From positions 47,878,358 to 47,942,357 of the forward strand of contig OW388300.1 in assembly GCA_936450465.1 (NCBI GenBank): a DNA stretch of 64,000 bases, given 5' to 3'. This DNA comes from Gibbula magus (lineage: Eukaryota; Mollusca; Gastropoda; Trochida; Trochidae). Made by a program: the position numbers and the translations under genes. The notes below the pieces were generated by a model, which ran no database searches, was not told where the DNA came from, and worked only from the letters and a program-made list of their open reading frames with translations. Positions 46,803 through 58,659 of this stretch are shown one piece after another. Every line of letters starts with the position of its first letter. Within the stretch, counting starts at the first letter, position 1.

Positions 46803-48166
46803 AATGCCGGTCCTAGTCAAAATGGAAATACGAAAAAAATGGCCACACAACGTACAGGTCAAAATGGCAACAAAAAAGGACTGGGTACAAGGCAAATGGT
46901 CTAGATTTCAAATGAGATGAAATAGTGTCTGACTCCATTGCATTGTATGAATCCTCGGTTGTCTTTGTTCGTCCACATGCATATTCTTACAAAATGTCTG
47001 AATCAGGAAACATTTATTCTGACCAGTGTTCTGACTTTGTGATAGGGGACGATTATTCAAAACAATAACTTTCGTGAACACAATTTGCCTCGTGTGAACG
47101 TGTACGCCCGAGCAGAAGTGTACGCTTGGCAATGGCAAAGTGTTATTTCAGGAAACGTGCTCAACACTTTTGTCTAATTTACTATCTTCAAACTGAGAAT
47201 TGGATAATGATACTTTATTTCGTAAAACAAAGTCAAAATATAGACTTCACTCTCCAAATGCCAATTTCTGGCAATTAATATGCTTTCATAGCTGAACAGA
47301 GCAGTGTTTATATAAACAAAACTAGAACTAATTACAAGTCTACATCTGAGGACATGATTTCCTACTCATTTAAGAAAAAAAGTATGTTACAATGTCTGGA
47401 AGCACATCAATATGAAAACTAAATTCTGCTTGTACGTGTCAGTGCTTTCTACATCCTTCACAAGCATACACCAACAGCACATGTGGTCGAGCTAGTACTT
47501 ATGATAATTTATTAATCTCTCGAATTCAACACGATGAAAATAACCGAAATTTTGACAAAATAGACACAATGATGATACTATCCATTCATGCGTTACATAG
47601 TATTTGATTGTTAATGATGTTTGATTTTATGAGAAAATAATACATGAATAATGGAATACCATGAAAGACATTTGTTTCTGTCGTCTGTTTTTGCACACCC
47701 CTATCTTACTCATGACAATACAAAGACGATTTGTGGCTTACAGTTGACTAAACATATATTCATTTACACTATCCAATATTAATTGCATTCCTTGAGATAT
47801 TTGCAAAAAGACTATACTGAAAACAAACACATAAAGTCACGTCATCCATTGCCGAGCGTACACTTCTGCTCTTACAAGCAAGCGTGCACGTTAACACAGG
47901 GTAAATATTTCTTTATTTGTTTTATTATCTTGTAAGTCATCTTGGCTTTTTATGCTGACAAAATATGAAATCATTGATTTTATATCTGATAGAAAATTAA
48001 TCTCAACTCATTAAAGGTAGTCATTGTATGATAAAGAGATGTCAAAGAATTTTGACTTTTTGATATGGCCATTTTGACTAGGGGTTGTGGCCATTTTGAC
48101 TTTTTGTATGGCCACTTTACTGTGAGGTAAATGTGGCTATTTTTTCGTATGGCCATTTTGACCTGT
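46803..48166. mobile_element. Inverted-repeat-bounded element with TGGCCATTTTGAC words
   Basis: The left end (46803-46870: CTAGTCAAAATGG, CGAAAAAAATGGCCACA, CAGGTCAAAATGGC) and right end (48062-48166: GGCCATTTTGACTAG, TTTTTTCGTATGGCC, ATTTTGACCTG) are inverted. A second pair lies deeper: AGCAGAAGTGTACGC (47111-47125) and GCGTACACTTCTGCT (47856-47870), each about 300 bp from its end. The inner and outer pairs are equally spaced, so this is one diverged element of about 1.36 kb with long inverted ends. No transposase was recognised in the middle. Confidence 0.55.
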
Positions 48167-51100
48167 TCCTACAAAATCTTGATATTACATATATATTGAA
48201 AAGAAACAGTGTGTGAATATGTTCCCATGTGAACAATCACTTTTGAAACTGTTATATCTATTTTGAACAAACAAACTAATGTTTTCAAGAATAATTATCT
48301 ATCTTGTCATGCAGAGCCTAGACCCCTCTGCCATAAAATATATATCTATCAACCCTTGTCAAAAAGGCAATCTGCCGACATTTAACTCAAAACTATTTAC
48401 ATTGTTATAAATGAACTGTAAAATTATGACAACCATTTCACTAAACTGAAGTGAAAACATTATTTGCCCAAGGTACAATCACTGTTTACAGTATCTCTGT
48501 ATAGAAATACATGTAGTTGATAGTACTGCTGGCTGATAGGAACTCGGTATTCTCAATTATTTAGTAAAACGGGGTAACTTTATTGCAACAGAACAGCTTT
48601 TTTTAAATATTTACTTCCATAAAAAAAGTGATGGGAAATGTTAATTTTCTCTTCTGGGGTATAGACCTGTATTGGGACATGCACTACAACGTATAGCAAT
48701 ATACGTAAAAGTTATCAAACATAGAATAGCAAGTCGATAACTAATTGCAGCTACACGATTTTACAAAATTCTCAATGCTCTTATGACAGATTCATTATCA
48801 TTGCATTTATTTCAAACATGAACAATTGCACAGTAATAGATGTTTAAACTTGTCAATAGATTTTCCAAACAAATTTGTCCCCAAGAAAGCCTCACATATC
48901 CATAATCCTTGGCAGAGATCATCCATTATGTCGCTATAATGAACATCTTTATCACATTTTTCGGAAAATAGCCCCTCACAATGTATAATTGCTAGATAAA
49001 CACTACCTATGACTAAAACGACACTAAAAATTAAGAGTTATCTCTCTGAAACTCAACCGTTCAAAAACTAATGGAAAATGTGAACTTTCTGTTCAAACGC
49101 TTTGACGTAGCTATCACAGGGACGTAGAGTACAATTTATGTTATTGGATCTACATGTATTTATGTCAAACGTTTTCAATTGTCTCATTGAATCGAGAAGT
49201 AATCATTGTACAGCGAATGACAGTAAAAAGGTAAAACGTGATATTTATCAAAACCAGGATAATGTACATCGGCTGACACTCGCTAAATACTCAGATGTGA
49301 GGTTTGAAACGTACATGTATGTATAGCAGATAAAAGGACAGATTGAGTTTGGAAGTATTTGCCAGGTCATATTATTAGTATAATTTCAGCTTCAGCTTCG
49401 ATTTTCATTGAAAAAAGTAAGTGTTGCTACCACAAACTACTGCCAACCGTCAAAGTAGATTATTAATGTCTTTGATAAATATGTTTCGAAAAAAATTAAT
49501 AAAAAATTCTCTCATCATGGTGTGCTACTTTTATCTTACAACTGTTCAAACACCGATGGGGCAATGACATCGCTATTTCAAGAGGATTGTTTGGACAAAA
49601 TGGTTCATATTTAAGTATAAAATTTATAAAATATAGAAATTATGTTGATAAAAGATGTCATCGACATAATGTGTGTTCTTAGACTTTACATCATTGATGC
49701 ATTATTAGACTTCATGACACAAACATAAACAAACTATTCACTCTCCTTATCTTGGTGAATAAAGGAGATTTTAAAACGACGACGTATTAAAGGCGTGTAT
49801 GTCAGAATCATAATTAAATTATGTTTAAAAATGGAAACAAGGTCAGTTAGCTTCTGGTATTTATGACCTATGAAAACCAAATACAATTTTATCAAAAATG
49901 TACTGTCATATTATAGGAAATAACAATATTATCTGGCAAATTGTAGAATGGTGAACAGTTACTGAACTAATCGTGTTGCCTCTATACTTCTAAGCAATAG
50001 ACTTGCTAAATGATCAGCGGTTCAGATTTCAACCCAAAACACTACATTTACCGCCTCCGAAAAATGCATGCGCTACAACGGCAATGTCATTAAACCGGTC
50101 ACCTACATCTCGATAAATTGGATAACGACCGTCGTTGAAGAGAAGATTTTCGCGGCATTCATCACTGAAAAGGACTGCAATTATACCATCGAATGTGTTC
50201 AAATGTCGAAGAAAACAGATTATTTAAATCTATCTACTTTTTACATTATAAATAACACGAGTTGTCAACTTTGAATCCATATTCTTATCCAACATTTGCA
50301 ATTAGATTATAACTAAATTAGTCAGGTTTGATACATCAAATAACTACATATGTTGTTTTTATGTGGATTTATCATATTATATCAGGTCATTATACACTGC
50401 ATAGAAGTCATTGATGAATTTCAATCACATGATCCTATATTAAATATATGTCGTTTGATATTCAGGAAAATTGGCCATTATTTACTTTTCCATTGATGCC
50501 CACTTATCCAGGGTTAAGTGTCGTAATTGATTCGCAAAATTGTTTGGTTGAATTTGAATAACAATCACCAACATAATGTGTATCAAAGAAATTATTAACC
50601 TTTTGCCATTTAAGAAGGTAGATCAAATGGAATTGTCTCTCCAAACCATACAAGTAAACTTGTTTTTGTTTCTATTAATGTTTTTTATAAAACGTCTTAT
50701 TCAGACGGGACCTATCTGTTATTTGACACAAACATGACATTTATAAAGACAATTTGTCAGAAAGACAGGTTATTCTTCAAATATATTCATTGTCTGTCAA
50801 AGCAAGACACCTAATCTTCAAACTGAATAGTACATAAGTAGATCATGATAGAAGAAATGACCCTTTTCTCCTGAAAGTAGTTCTCTGACATGTATATATA
50901 CTCATTTCGTCCTACAATGTCACTTAAGAATAATGTACAATTGGCTTCACAGATAATTATATTCATAAAGATAGTGCTTTATAATGGTAACAGTAATTAA
51001 TCTATACCGTAGCAGCCTTGACAAAATTATACTTTATTTATGCTGGCGAATACACAGTAAAACTCCAGTGTAACAATTTTATGTTTTCCTGGGAAAAATT

Positions 51101-51293
51101 TATTGTGATATCTATTTTCGCTCGTTGATTTCAAACAGATGAATAACTTGAAAAGATAATTTTACGTAAGATTTCATTTAAACTTATCTACACATATTGA
51201 TATCGTCATATGCAGATCGACAATATGTAATTCAGGTGACAAGTACTTCATTACACATCATTGTCAAAGACTTAGAACATAGTTTTAAAAGGT
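48167..51293. other. No gene recognised
   Basis: A frame at 50068-50274 continues upstream in frame to an AG-like acceptor near 50021 but has no known motif and no signs of conservation can be judged. Nothing else is supported. Confidence 0.4.
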
Positions 51294-51617
51294 TCATCCA
51301 TTAGTGATTAAGTTTCTAAAAGTGACCACACAAGATGTGTTGTCATTACTATGACAACATATCCCGTTAATGCATGCCCACTCGCCGCATCTTCCTGTAC
51401 AACATGTTTGAAATCGCCCAATTCCAAGTTGAGAATGTTTTTGGTATGATATATCGACCAGGCTTTTAGGGGACACGGCCATTTTCAATATACATGTACC
51501 TGCATGTGTACTACCATGTGTCTTGGTTATCAGCTTGTTTTGTATACCACAAAGGTCTTTTAGAGTCAACTCCTGTTTCAATTCCTTTGAGGACACAATA
51601 GAATTGTCACCAAACAC
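51294..51617 (-). CDS. Possible cysteine-rich exon, unknown
   Basis: A minus-strand frame of about 107 codons with no in-frame ATG at its upstream end; an internal methionine begins MAVSPKSLVDISYQKHS. The C-terminal part reads CCTGRCGEWACINGICC, with seven cysteines in about 27 residues, the kind of spacing found in small secreted disulfide-rich peptides. No signal peptide is visible before it, no splice partner was identified, and I do not recognise the family. Chance openness remains likely; the cysteine cluster is the only reason to list it. Confidence 0.2.
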   Translation of the reverse strand: MFGDNSIVSSKELKQELTLKDLCGIQNKLITKTHGSTHAGTCILKMAVSPKSLVDISYQKHSQLGIGRFQTCCTGRCGEWACINGICCHSNDNTSCVVTFRNLITNG

Positions 51618-53849
51618 TCTTTTTATGATATTGTTGTCCAGTCCTATAATGCTTTCTCAAACAGTTATACATTGTAATACAATCCTAGAAAATGTTTAAA
51701 TTACCCTTTCATTACGGATGTTAATGTTAAAATGACCATTATGTTGCAGCGATTGTCCAGTTATTGTGATGTATGTTCGCTTGGAACCATCAGCTTGTTT
51801 TTGATGTCTGAAAACGGCATATTTTTATGTGACTTTATCTCCTTCATTCTTAGTACGCACAATATATCATTTTCCCTGAGTAACGTGACGGCTGATAGAT
51901 ATTTAGAACGGACGATCTATTGCGTGCCTTCACTGGCCACAACATCTCCAGCTTTTAGTTGACAAATGCTTTCAAGTAATTAAGTCACAGAAATAGAATT
52001 TCAGCGAGCTTTAGTTGTAAATTGTTACATGTTTCAGGAATGCTATTCTTATCTGGTGTTCAAAACCTGATTAACCACACTTTTAAGACATGTTACATGC
52101 ATTGAAGTACGAATATTAACGTGCGCATTCTGTGATTTCAAAGTTTGCTGACACAAGACTCTTTGACATCAAAATATTGTTTTATTTGGCTTTGAAAGAA
52201 AATATGTGTTTCTATAATTACATGCCGATAAATTAAATAACTTATATATCTAATCCATGAGCTTCACATGTACACATGCAAAACGTTTACAAGTAGATAA
52301 CTGCAAGGCAATATTGCATGGTTTGAGTTAGATTAAGATTTACGACCATTATCGTTATCATTCTGTAGATGCTGCTGTAAGATTTTATATAAATATTTGA
52401 GGCACCAAACTACAAACAATATAATATTCAGAAATATCTTGAATATAATCTCTTTACATTGTACATTATTATCATATGATGAATACTGTCTCAGAATTTT
52501 AAACATCGATTTGTTTCCTGTCATAAACATAAGGAATGACTTTATAACCATTTTCACTCTTCTATTTTAGAACATAAATGTTGTGTATAGGCTCCTTAGT
52601 AAACAGGGATATAACATTGTAAAGTTGGTGTCAATATTATCAATTAGTGTCTAATAGTCCTAAAATCAATTAGTGTCTTCTTCTGAAAAAAACTCATTAC
52701 ACTAGAAAGACGTACACGTTTGAAGATTGGGATTATAAATTGTAGATACCATTACTCTGTGGCCCCCAACAATGCCTACATAGGCTACGACATTGAAAAC
52801 TATTTTTTACAAGAACTAAAATCCTTAGAAAGCAAAAGGCTTCGAACAAACGCCTTGACCAATATGGATTATAAATTGTAGATTTACCATTTATTATGTA
52901 TTATTTAAAGCCCGTTGAGCTACAAAGTCCATGGTCCAAAGTCTGCAATGTGCTTTGATCGGGATTATTATAAGTAACAAAAAGAAAGATGGAACAACAT
53001 GTAACAAAACTGTACTATAACTAATGTATTAGAAGGCTTCCTTAAAATGACATTTCCTCTTTAAGCAAACGTTTACACTCGATCATAGTCTTATTAACCT
53101 CAAAAGCTCTTTAACGTTTCGTGTACAACATTAAGTCACTTTAAGACTTGAAACGTTCGTTTCCTTACGTTAATTTCACAATAATATAATGTTGCGGAAT
53201 TAAAAAAAAATATACTGCGATATGGCGTAATGTTGAATGTTACTCTTTTGCGTTTGAATCGTATATGAATGAATATGTCCCATATAAGATATGGCATTAA
53301 AACCATTTTAATGTGATATATATTCTACTCGCCCCATTGATTGTCTTTGATGTCAGAAACATTTTAGCACCGTTAAAACCGACTTAAACTTTTTATCCTT
53401 TAGTTCACAATGACGAATCGTAAAGATGAGAGAACATGACCATTAACATTAGGTGCTGTTTGCTATTTCCCTGTACTAAATGACGCAAACGCAGCAATAG
53501 ACACGTGAATCATGCCACCCTTTTTTTTTTTGGCATGAAGTATGTTATCATCAGTCTTCTCGATACAACTTCTATTGAACAATGGCTGACGGAAACTGTC
53601 GGAGGCAATTAGATGTCAGAGTATTAGACCCTATACATCAGGACTGTCCTACATGGAGAATGGTAGAACCGGGTATACTACAGTGTAGTCAGCCTAGTGA
53701 GGAAACATGTCCAAACAAATAAAATTGTTTCTATCGTGTATTCCGTGACGTTATAGAGTGATGAAGACATACATTCATTTGTAACAGTGGATTCGGTCAT
53801 TCAACTAATAAAACCCTTAAATGTACATAATTGCTTCTTTTTCCAGATA
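51618..53849. other. No gene; partial copies of repeat family F
   Basis: At about 52725-52750 and 52865-52890 ATTATAAATTGTAGAT occurs twice in the setting GATTGGGATT.../CAATATGGATT..., matching the reversed core of family F (36500). A T11 run lies at 53521-53531. No coding sequence supported. Confidence 0.45.
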
Positions 53850-54130
53850 TTATCGGGATCCCGTTACTTTTGTAAAACATCATTCTATCAGTTTCATTCA
53901 AGTACACAACCCTATCTAACACCAATTCGCATATCAAATGACTCCGATATTTCACTTTATACCTAACAGTATCTTCACGCTCTCATAGATATTACTTAAC
54001 AATTTCGTCATTTTACTACATTTTATGTCTGTGAACAGAACCAAAAGCTTTAGAAAAGTCAACAAATAATGCCTGATATCATAACATATGTTGATAAAGC
54101 TTTTGCACCGCGAAGATGGTTTATTAAAAA
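53850..54130 (-). pseudogene. LINE reverse transcriptase fragment (motif A region)
   Basis: On the minus strand, 54077-54021 reads QALFVDFSKAFGSVHRHKM and then a stop. F-V-D-F-S-K-A-F-(D)-S-V-H-R is the catalytic motif A block of non-LTR retrotransposon reverse transcriptases; the first aspartate is present, while the D before SVHR has become G. Further along, diverged pieces (YESVKILLGIK, about 53990-53960; and a VRQGC-like position) follow the expected order. Stops and frameshifts are common. An old, truncated insertion. Confidence 0.65.
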
Positions 54131-54905
54131 AAACATTTGAATTAAGTCAAATTCAGTTCGTTCTCTTCTCCATCAATTGAAGTCGACTTGCTCGGGCTTG
54201 GATTGCTTGATAATGTTAATGAAGCTTTCTTGATGCCAGTGGGTGGTGTAGCCTCCGATTTCACTGGGTGATTCTTAATTGTTTCTAAGGATATTTAGGG
54301 ATTGTTGAGGGAAGCATTATGTTTTGTATTGTTTTGCATTCGCTGAAACTCAAACGAATTTAGAAAATCAATACATTCGAGCCATACAGGGGTGTCAAGT
54401 AACCATTATTCACATCCGTCCGAGTCACGAGGAGAGATTTATCTGGTGGTAAACAGTGAAACTGGATACCTAAACCGGAGGATCATCGGAGATGGTATTG
54501 CTGATAATAAAAACGTTCTCTGACAGCTACCTACATATAATTACAAAATGGTTTTGTTACACTAATTTCCGCGTTTCTGATTGGACGAGAGCTCTCAAAA
54601 ACCTGCTGCCATTTCTCGATGAATGCAGAAAAAATGCTGTTACACACCGGAAGCGGGAACTACTTTCAAGTTGACCTTAACCTTGATCGCCATGTCTATT
54701 AATAAGGCAGAAATGGGGATTCCCACATCGGGGATTTCCGGAAACATTTGCTTTGAGGAGCCAAGTTTTTTAGTTTGTACTGGAAAGCAGTATTTGCAAA
54801 TCAATAAAAAGAAACATATACATCAGTTTTCAATGTTTTTAATTACGATATATATTATATACTTATCGGCTGCCGCACCCGCTCCTGCCATACTGTAGCT
54901 ACGAT
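54131..54905. promoter_or_regulatory. Upstream region of recombinase gene
   Basis: Contains an inverted CCAAT box (GATTGG, 54579-54584) within TTCTGATTGGACGAGAGCTC. No TATA box at a convincing distance from the start codon. Several frames are open across here (54492-54898) but lack motifs. Assignment as promoter is inferred from position and the CCAAT word only. Confidence 0.3.
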
Positions 54906-57124
54906 ATGGCCGATTCAGACATTTCTCCCGATTTCGGGAATTTCTTTCTCGATAATACATCGTTCGATTTCGGAAGTGATAGAGATCTGCAACATATGTT
55001 GACTGAATTAGTTCAATCAGATGAACTTGAGAAGGAATTCCTCGAAGGTAAATTAAATTTCTTATTGTTTATAACGTTGTATGGTGTGTCTAAAATATAC
55101 AAGTTACAAAGCATAAAAACATTATCATCAAAACATCTCTGCTTGCCATTGTTTTCTTCTTTATCTGCGGTCGCAGTAAAATAATTGGAAAATGGAAATA
55201 TGGAATGAAATTTTCGATTTGCCGTAGAATAAGTAAGTTTATCATTTTTTAGATGTTCCGATGAACGATGAGGACATTCAAAGTGAAACTGACATGCAGT
55301 CAATAAACATTGTCCACGAAGGTGAGGTCTAGTCGAATAAAATCAAATGTTACTTAGGTATACAACAATAAAGCCTAAAAGCATCATGAACATTTAATGT
55401 TATGAATATCAAGACGAAATACGAAAACGTAAATCATATACTCAATTTAAAAAATTAGGCTTGAGATGTCATCGAATTTCTTTCTTCAAATTGAACTTCT
55501 CATCAATAAAACAGTAATAAATCGAGTAAAATTGTTGTGATTTTGTTGTTCAGAAAACCGTGAAAACAAACCAGTGGCACCTCGATTCAAAAGGCTTTCA
55601 GAGGAAGAACTTGAAAATATTGAAAGCCATGGTCAAAGTGAATCGACAAAACGGAACACCAAATGGGGAGTGCAAATTTTTGAAGGTATATACAGACTCC
55701 ATATTGATATTAAAAAAAACCTTTTAAATTATAAACACGTACATTTTTGTAAAATAGTCAGGGTTTTCTTTTAGTTTATGACTGCAGTAAGCTAAAGTTT
55801 TGAGAAAAATAAATTTGAAAATAAAATTACAAGGCGTCCTATTTTTAAAATTACAAAATAAAAAAAATTAAACATGGTGAATCTAGTAGATCGTTTATAC
55901 TTCACAGCTTGGTGCATAGAGAGCGGTCGACCAAAGCTCGACTTTGATGTGGCCTCCCCAGATGTCATCGCTGACTACCTGAGGGAATTTTATGCTAGTG
56001 CCACCCCTATGCAGACGGAGACAAGGAAAAAAGCCCTCCCGGAGTCACTCGCAGCCGAATACCACAAAAACTCACTAAAAAACATAAGAGCTGCATTAAA
56101 CCGAAAACTTAAAGATTGTAGAAGGGATGTCGATATTGTAAGGGATAAAGTTTTTGACAGGGCTAACAGACTTCTAAACGCAAAACTAAAGCTTATGGCA
56201 AAATCAGGTCAGTCACGCCCAACACAGCACAAAAAAATTATTCAAGGGGGGGATTTAGAAAAGATCAAAGATTACCTGAGTGCTGAATCCAATGCCGAAA
56301 TTCTTTTGCTGAGTAATTGGTTCAATCTTGCTGTCCATTTTGTGAGTAGGGGGTTAGAGTTCCACTTTCAGCTAATGCCAACTTCGTTTGTTTTCAGTGA
56401 GGATGATACGGGCAGGGAATATGTTACTCTCAGACATGATACACAGCAAAAAAATATCCAGGGGGGGTTGTCGGAAATGAATGTCCATTCTGAAAAACGC
56501 ATGTATGCAACTGGCGGGGCAACTTGTCCACTTGCAACATTAAAGAATTTTCTGTCACACTGCCATCCAGAGGCAACAAGTTTGTTTTGCAGGTGGAGAA
56601 AAAACGTCAGCTCCGACGATATTTGGTACACGACAAAGCCAATTAGCAAACGTATGTTTTCTGATTTCATGCCACGTGTCTCAAAACTTGCACAGTGCAG
56701 TGTCGTATACACAGCTCATTGTCTCAGAGCAACAGCTATTCACATTCTTAGCGAAGCCGGGGTGGAACTCCGACACATTATGTTGATGTCGGGTCACCGT
56801 AATGAGGCCTCTGTCCGAAGCTACAGTAGAGACTGTAGTTCTCACCAAAAGCGCGCAATAAGCGATATTCTTGCTGTTCAGAGTCCATCAAACGTGCTTT
56901 CGCTTGTCCCGTCCTCACAAGTCCCCGACATTCAAAACCGAGTACCTGCCGCCACATTCCCCAACCCTGAAAGAAATGCTGTGTCCTTGCAGTCGCCCGT
57001 TGCCCCGGTATCCAACACTGCAGTCAACATAAATGCTCCAAAATCCCTTTTGGCATCTCGTGGTATCCTAAACAATTCCTCTTTTGAAAACTGCCAGTTC
57101 TCAATCTACATGCCACACGCCTAA
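54906..57124 (+). CDS. DUF3504/Crypton-type tyrosine recombinase, 4 exons, intact
   Basis: Four exons, 54906-55047, 55253-55321, 55554-55685 and 55908-57124, join at GT...AG introns that are all phase 1 and give an open 519-residue protein. The start MADSDISPDF is preceded by stops. Residues 1-80 are acidic and probably disordered. Exon 3 holds PRFKRLSEEELENIES and STKRNTKWGVQIFE; the last acceptor (TTTATACTTCACAG, 55894-55907) joins it to AWCIESGRP, restoring the usual SAM-like core-binding domain (about 100-210). The catalytic domain follows. By family alignment I place R262 (SRG), K296 (QKN), H385 and R388 (HCLR), H411 (SGH) and Y420 (SYS), so all six R-K-H-R-H-Y positions are present. The tail ends NNSSFENCQFSIYM, a family-like ending. 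Such proteins come from Crypton elements and form large families in molluscs. Whether this is an active transposon gene or a host-adopted one is not decided. An alternative exon 4 acceptor at 55885 is also in frame but fits the family less well. Confidence 0.85.
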
Positions 57125-57276
57125 CGCCTTCGACGTTCAAACGTAACTGTTCACTTCCGCTATGGTTTAATGACGTCACAAAATAGCGCCATGTTTGAAA
57201 ATGAATGTTGTCAAATGAAACATTTGTTTCTTTTACTGTGTTACCTCATAATTTGCTGAAATAATGATATCTTGCA

Positions 57277-57282
57277 AATAAA
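57277..57282 (+). terminator. Polyadenylation signal of recombinase gene
   Basis: AATAAA lies 153 bp after the stop codon, followed by a GTTTTTGTTGTGTTTTTGT stretch (57306-57324) that fits a GU-rich downstream element. Confidence 0.7.
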
Positions 57283-58081
57283 ATGTTGTTCAAATGTTTA
57301 AAACGTGTTTTTGTTGTGTTTTTGTCATGTTAGAATGAAATGCGAGGCGTACGGATAAGGTTGTAACGCGGTATGACCTAGATCACTCCACCATGTATTA
57401 CTACGCCGCTGTTGAATGAACTCCGGTCGATGTACGTCGGTGTATCAGAGATTAATGACACGATTTACTTCATAAATAATCTTTTTAACGTTAGATTTCG
57501 TAATTATAAGGATTGTTTTACATGTTTTGTGCCTCTATCGAAGTATAATAGCAACAAATTTAGTATAACATCGCTCCGCTACGCTTGCGCGATCTGATGC
57601 AACAAATACTGGGCTTTGTAACTGGGTCACTATTAGCTGACAGGATATTATAAAGTATTTTATAATAATTTTTTCAAGCGAATATTTTATTATTTTGGTG
57701 GGCCAGGCAAATGGCTTACATGAGCAATGTGCTAATATTTTGGGCTTTGAAAAATCATATCCTTGTTATTATCCGTTCGATTTTTACGTTTGATGGCTTG
57801 TTTTAAAGACAAATGTATTGGCTTTGCCGTGATATATAACATTGAATGATAATATGATGACAACATTCTGAAATATAATTTCAAACGGACATGGGGTGTT
57901 GACCCCGTTACATCCCTTTACTTTTTTATAGTATATGGGGCTGGATCGTCGACTTCATATTCGTTTTAATTGCGAGTTTCGACAATACAAGCCCCTGTGT
58001 ATTTATCCTCGTTAAATGTCCGGAAATATAGACCCTCCCTTACAAAAGTTCATTGCTCATGTCATGATTTACAGATAGAAA
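57283..58081. other. Intergenic, one short dispersed repeat
   Basis: 57528-57597 repeats 16455-16505 (GTGCCTCTATCGAAGTATAA...) and continues into CGCTCCGCTACGCTTGCGCGA, a GC-rich stretch. No coding region. Confidence 0.5.
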
Positions 58082-58185
58082 CAGGAAGATCATCCTCGAT
58101 AATCCAGCGCTATTGTTCCGATAAATCTACACACAAGCGCTGGAAAACAGTAAGGGTATTTATCCCTAACCTAGTTACCTCCCTT

Positions 58186-58284
58186 GGATCCATGTTATCC
58201 AATCAGAAACGAAACGCAGACACTATCTGCGTAAACAACTCGACCAATCAAAACGCATCACTACCGTTGTTTATAGAAACAAAC
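58186..58284 (+). promoter_or_regulatory. Promoter-like segment inside the MULE-like element
   Basis: CCAAT boxes at 58199-58203 and 58244-58248, both in the plus direction, precede the ATG at 58285 by 86 and 41 bp. GTTTATAGAAAC (58269-58280) is next to the start. The spacing resembles a short TATA-less gene promoter. Inferred only. Confidence 0.4.
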
Positions 58285-58430
58285 ATGGCTCACTCACTCG
58301 ATTACGATAAAATTTGTAACAAATTCAGCGTAGAAAACCTGACAGAAACTCAAAAGAAAGTTTTAAGAAATCTGTACGTGAGAAGGGTGTATTCATGTCC
58401 ATCAAAACGGGTGGACGTAAATGATTAAAA
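58285..58430 (+). pseudogene. RecQ-like helicase first exon fragment
   Basis: From ATG 58285 the frame reads MAHSLDYDKICNKFSVENLT and then ETQKKVLRNLYV. This has the layout of RecQ-family helicase N-termini (motif 0: aromatic/KF...L...Q..vl..L). The next bases in this frame give RRVYSCPSKRV, but a shift at about 58381-58385 gives KGVFMSIKTGGRK, which lines up with the family's KDVFVSLPTGxGKS (Walker A). So the coding sequence seems broken just before the ATP-binding loop, with proline and the final serine also lost. A GTAAAT donor-like site at 58417 follows. The longer open frame from 57970 is not meaningful upstream of this ATG because it crosses the inverted repeat. The match is from memory of the family and needs a search. 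Confidence 0.45.
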
Positions 58431-58659
58431 TCCCTGTGCTGTGCTGTGCTACTGCGAAAGCCAAGGTCCTGACACGAGAGTGCTTGTTATTTCACCCTTG
58501 ATTTCAAGTGATCTCATTGGTTGTTAGAAAGCAAGCGTTTCGCTGAGTCATTGCGAAGGGAGGTAACTAGGTTAAGGATAATTACCCTTACTGTTTTCCA
58601 GCGCTTGTGTGTAGATTTATCGGAACAATAGCGCTGGATTATCGAGGATGCAGGAAGAT

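Larger units (their letters stand above)
58082..58659. mobile_element. Young MULE-like element, 95-bp inverted repeats, 9-bp target duplication
   Basis: The element is 58091-58650 (560 bp). The left arm 58091-58185 and right arm 58556-58650 are inverted copies differing at about two of 95 positions. Both start CATCCTCGATAATCCAGCGC from the outside. CAGGAAGAT flanks it perfectly on both sides (58082-58090 and 58651-58659), a 9-bp duplication. Long inverted repeats plus a 9-bp duplication are typical of Mutator-like elements, though other superfamilies (Merlin for example) give 8-9 bp. Each arm also contains CCAGCGCT...AGCGCTGG, so can fold by itself. The 370-bp interior has no transposase; it carries a promoter-like segment and a helicase-like first exon. 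Confidence 0.9.

Noticed and set aside
55874..55907. Start codon at 55874 for the recombinase
   Set aside because: It lies in the last intron. Using the TTTATACTTCACAG acceptor joins exons 1-4 in phase 1 and restores the expected WGVQIFE-AWC sequence.
57970..58284. Long frame through the left inverted repeat of the MULE-like element
   Set aside because: It crosses the target duplication and the repeat arm; the right arm gives a mirror frame on the minus strand. Only the part after ATG 58285 looks like protein.
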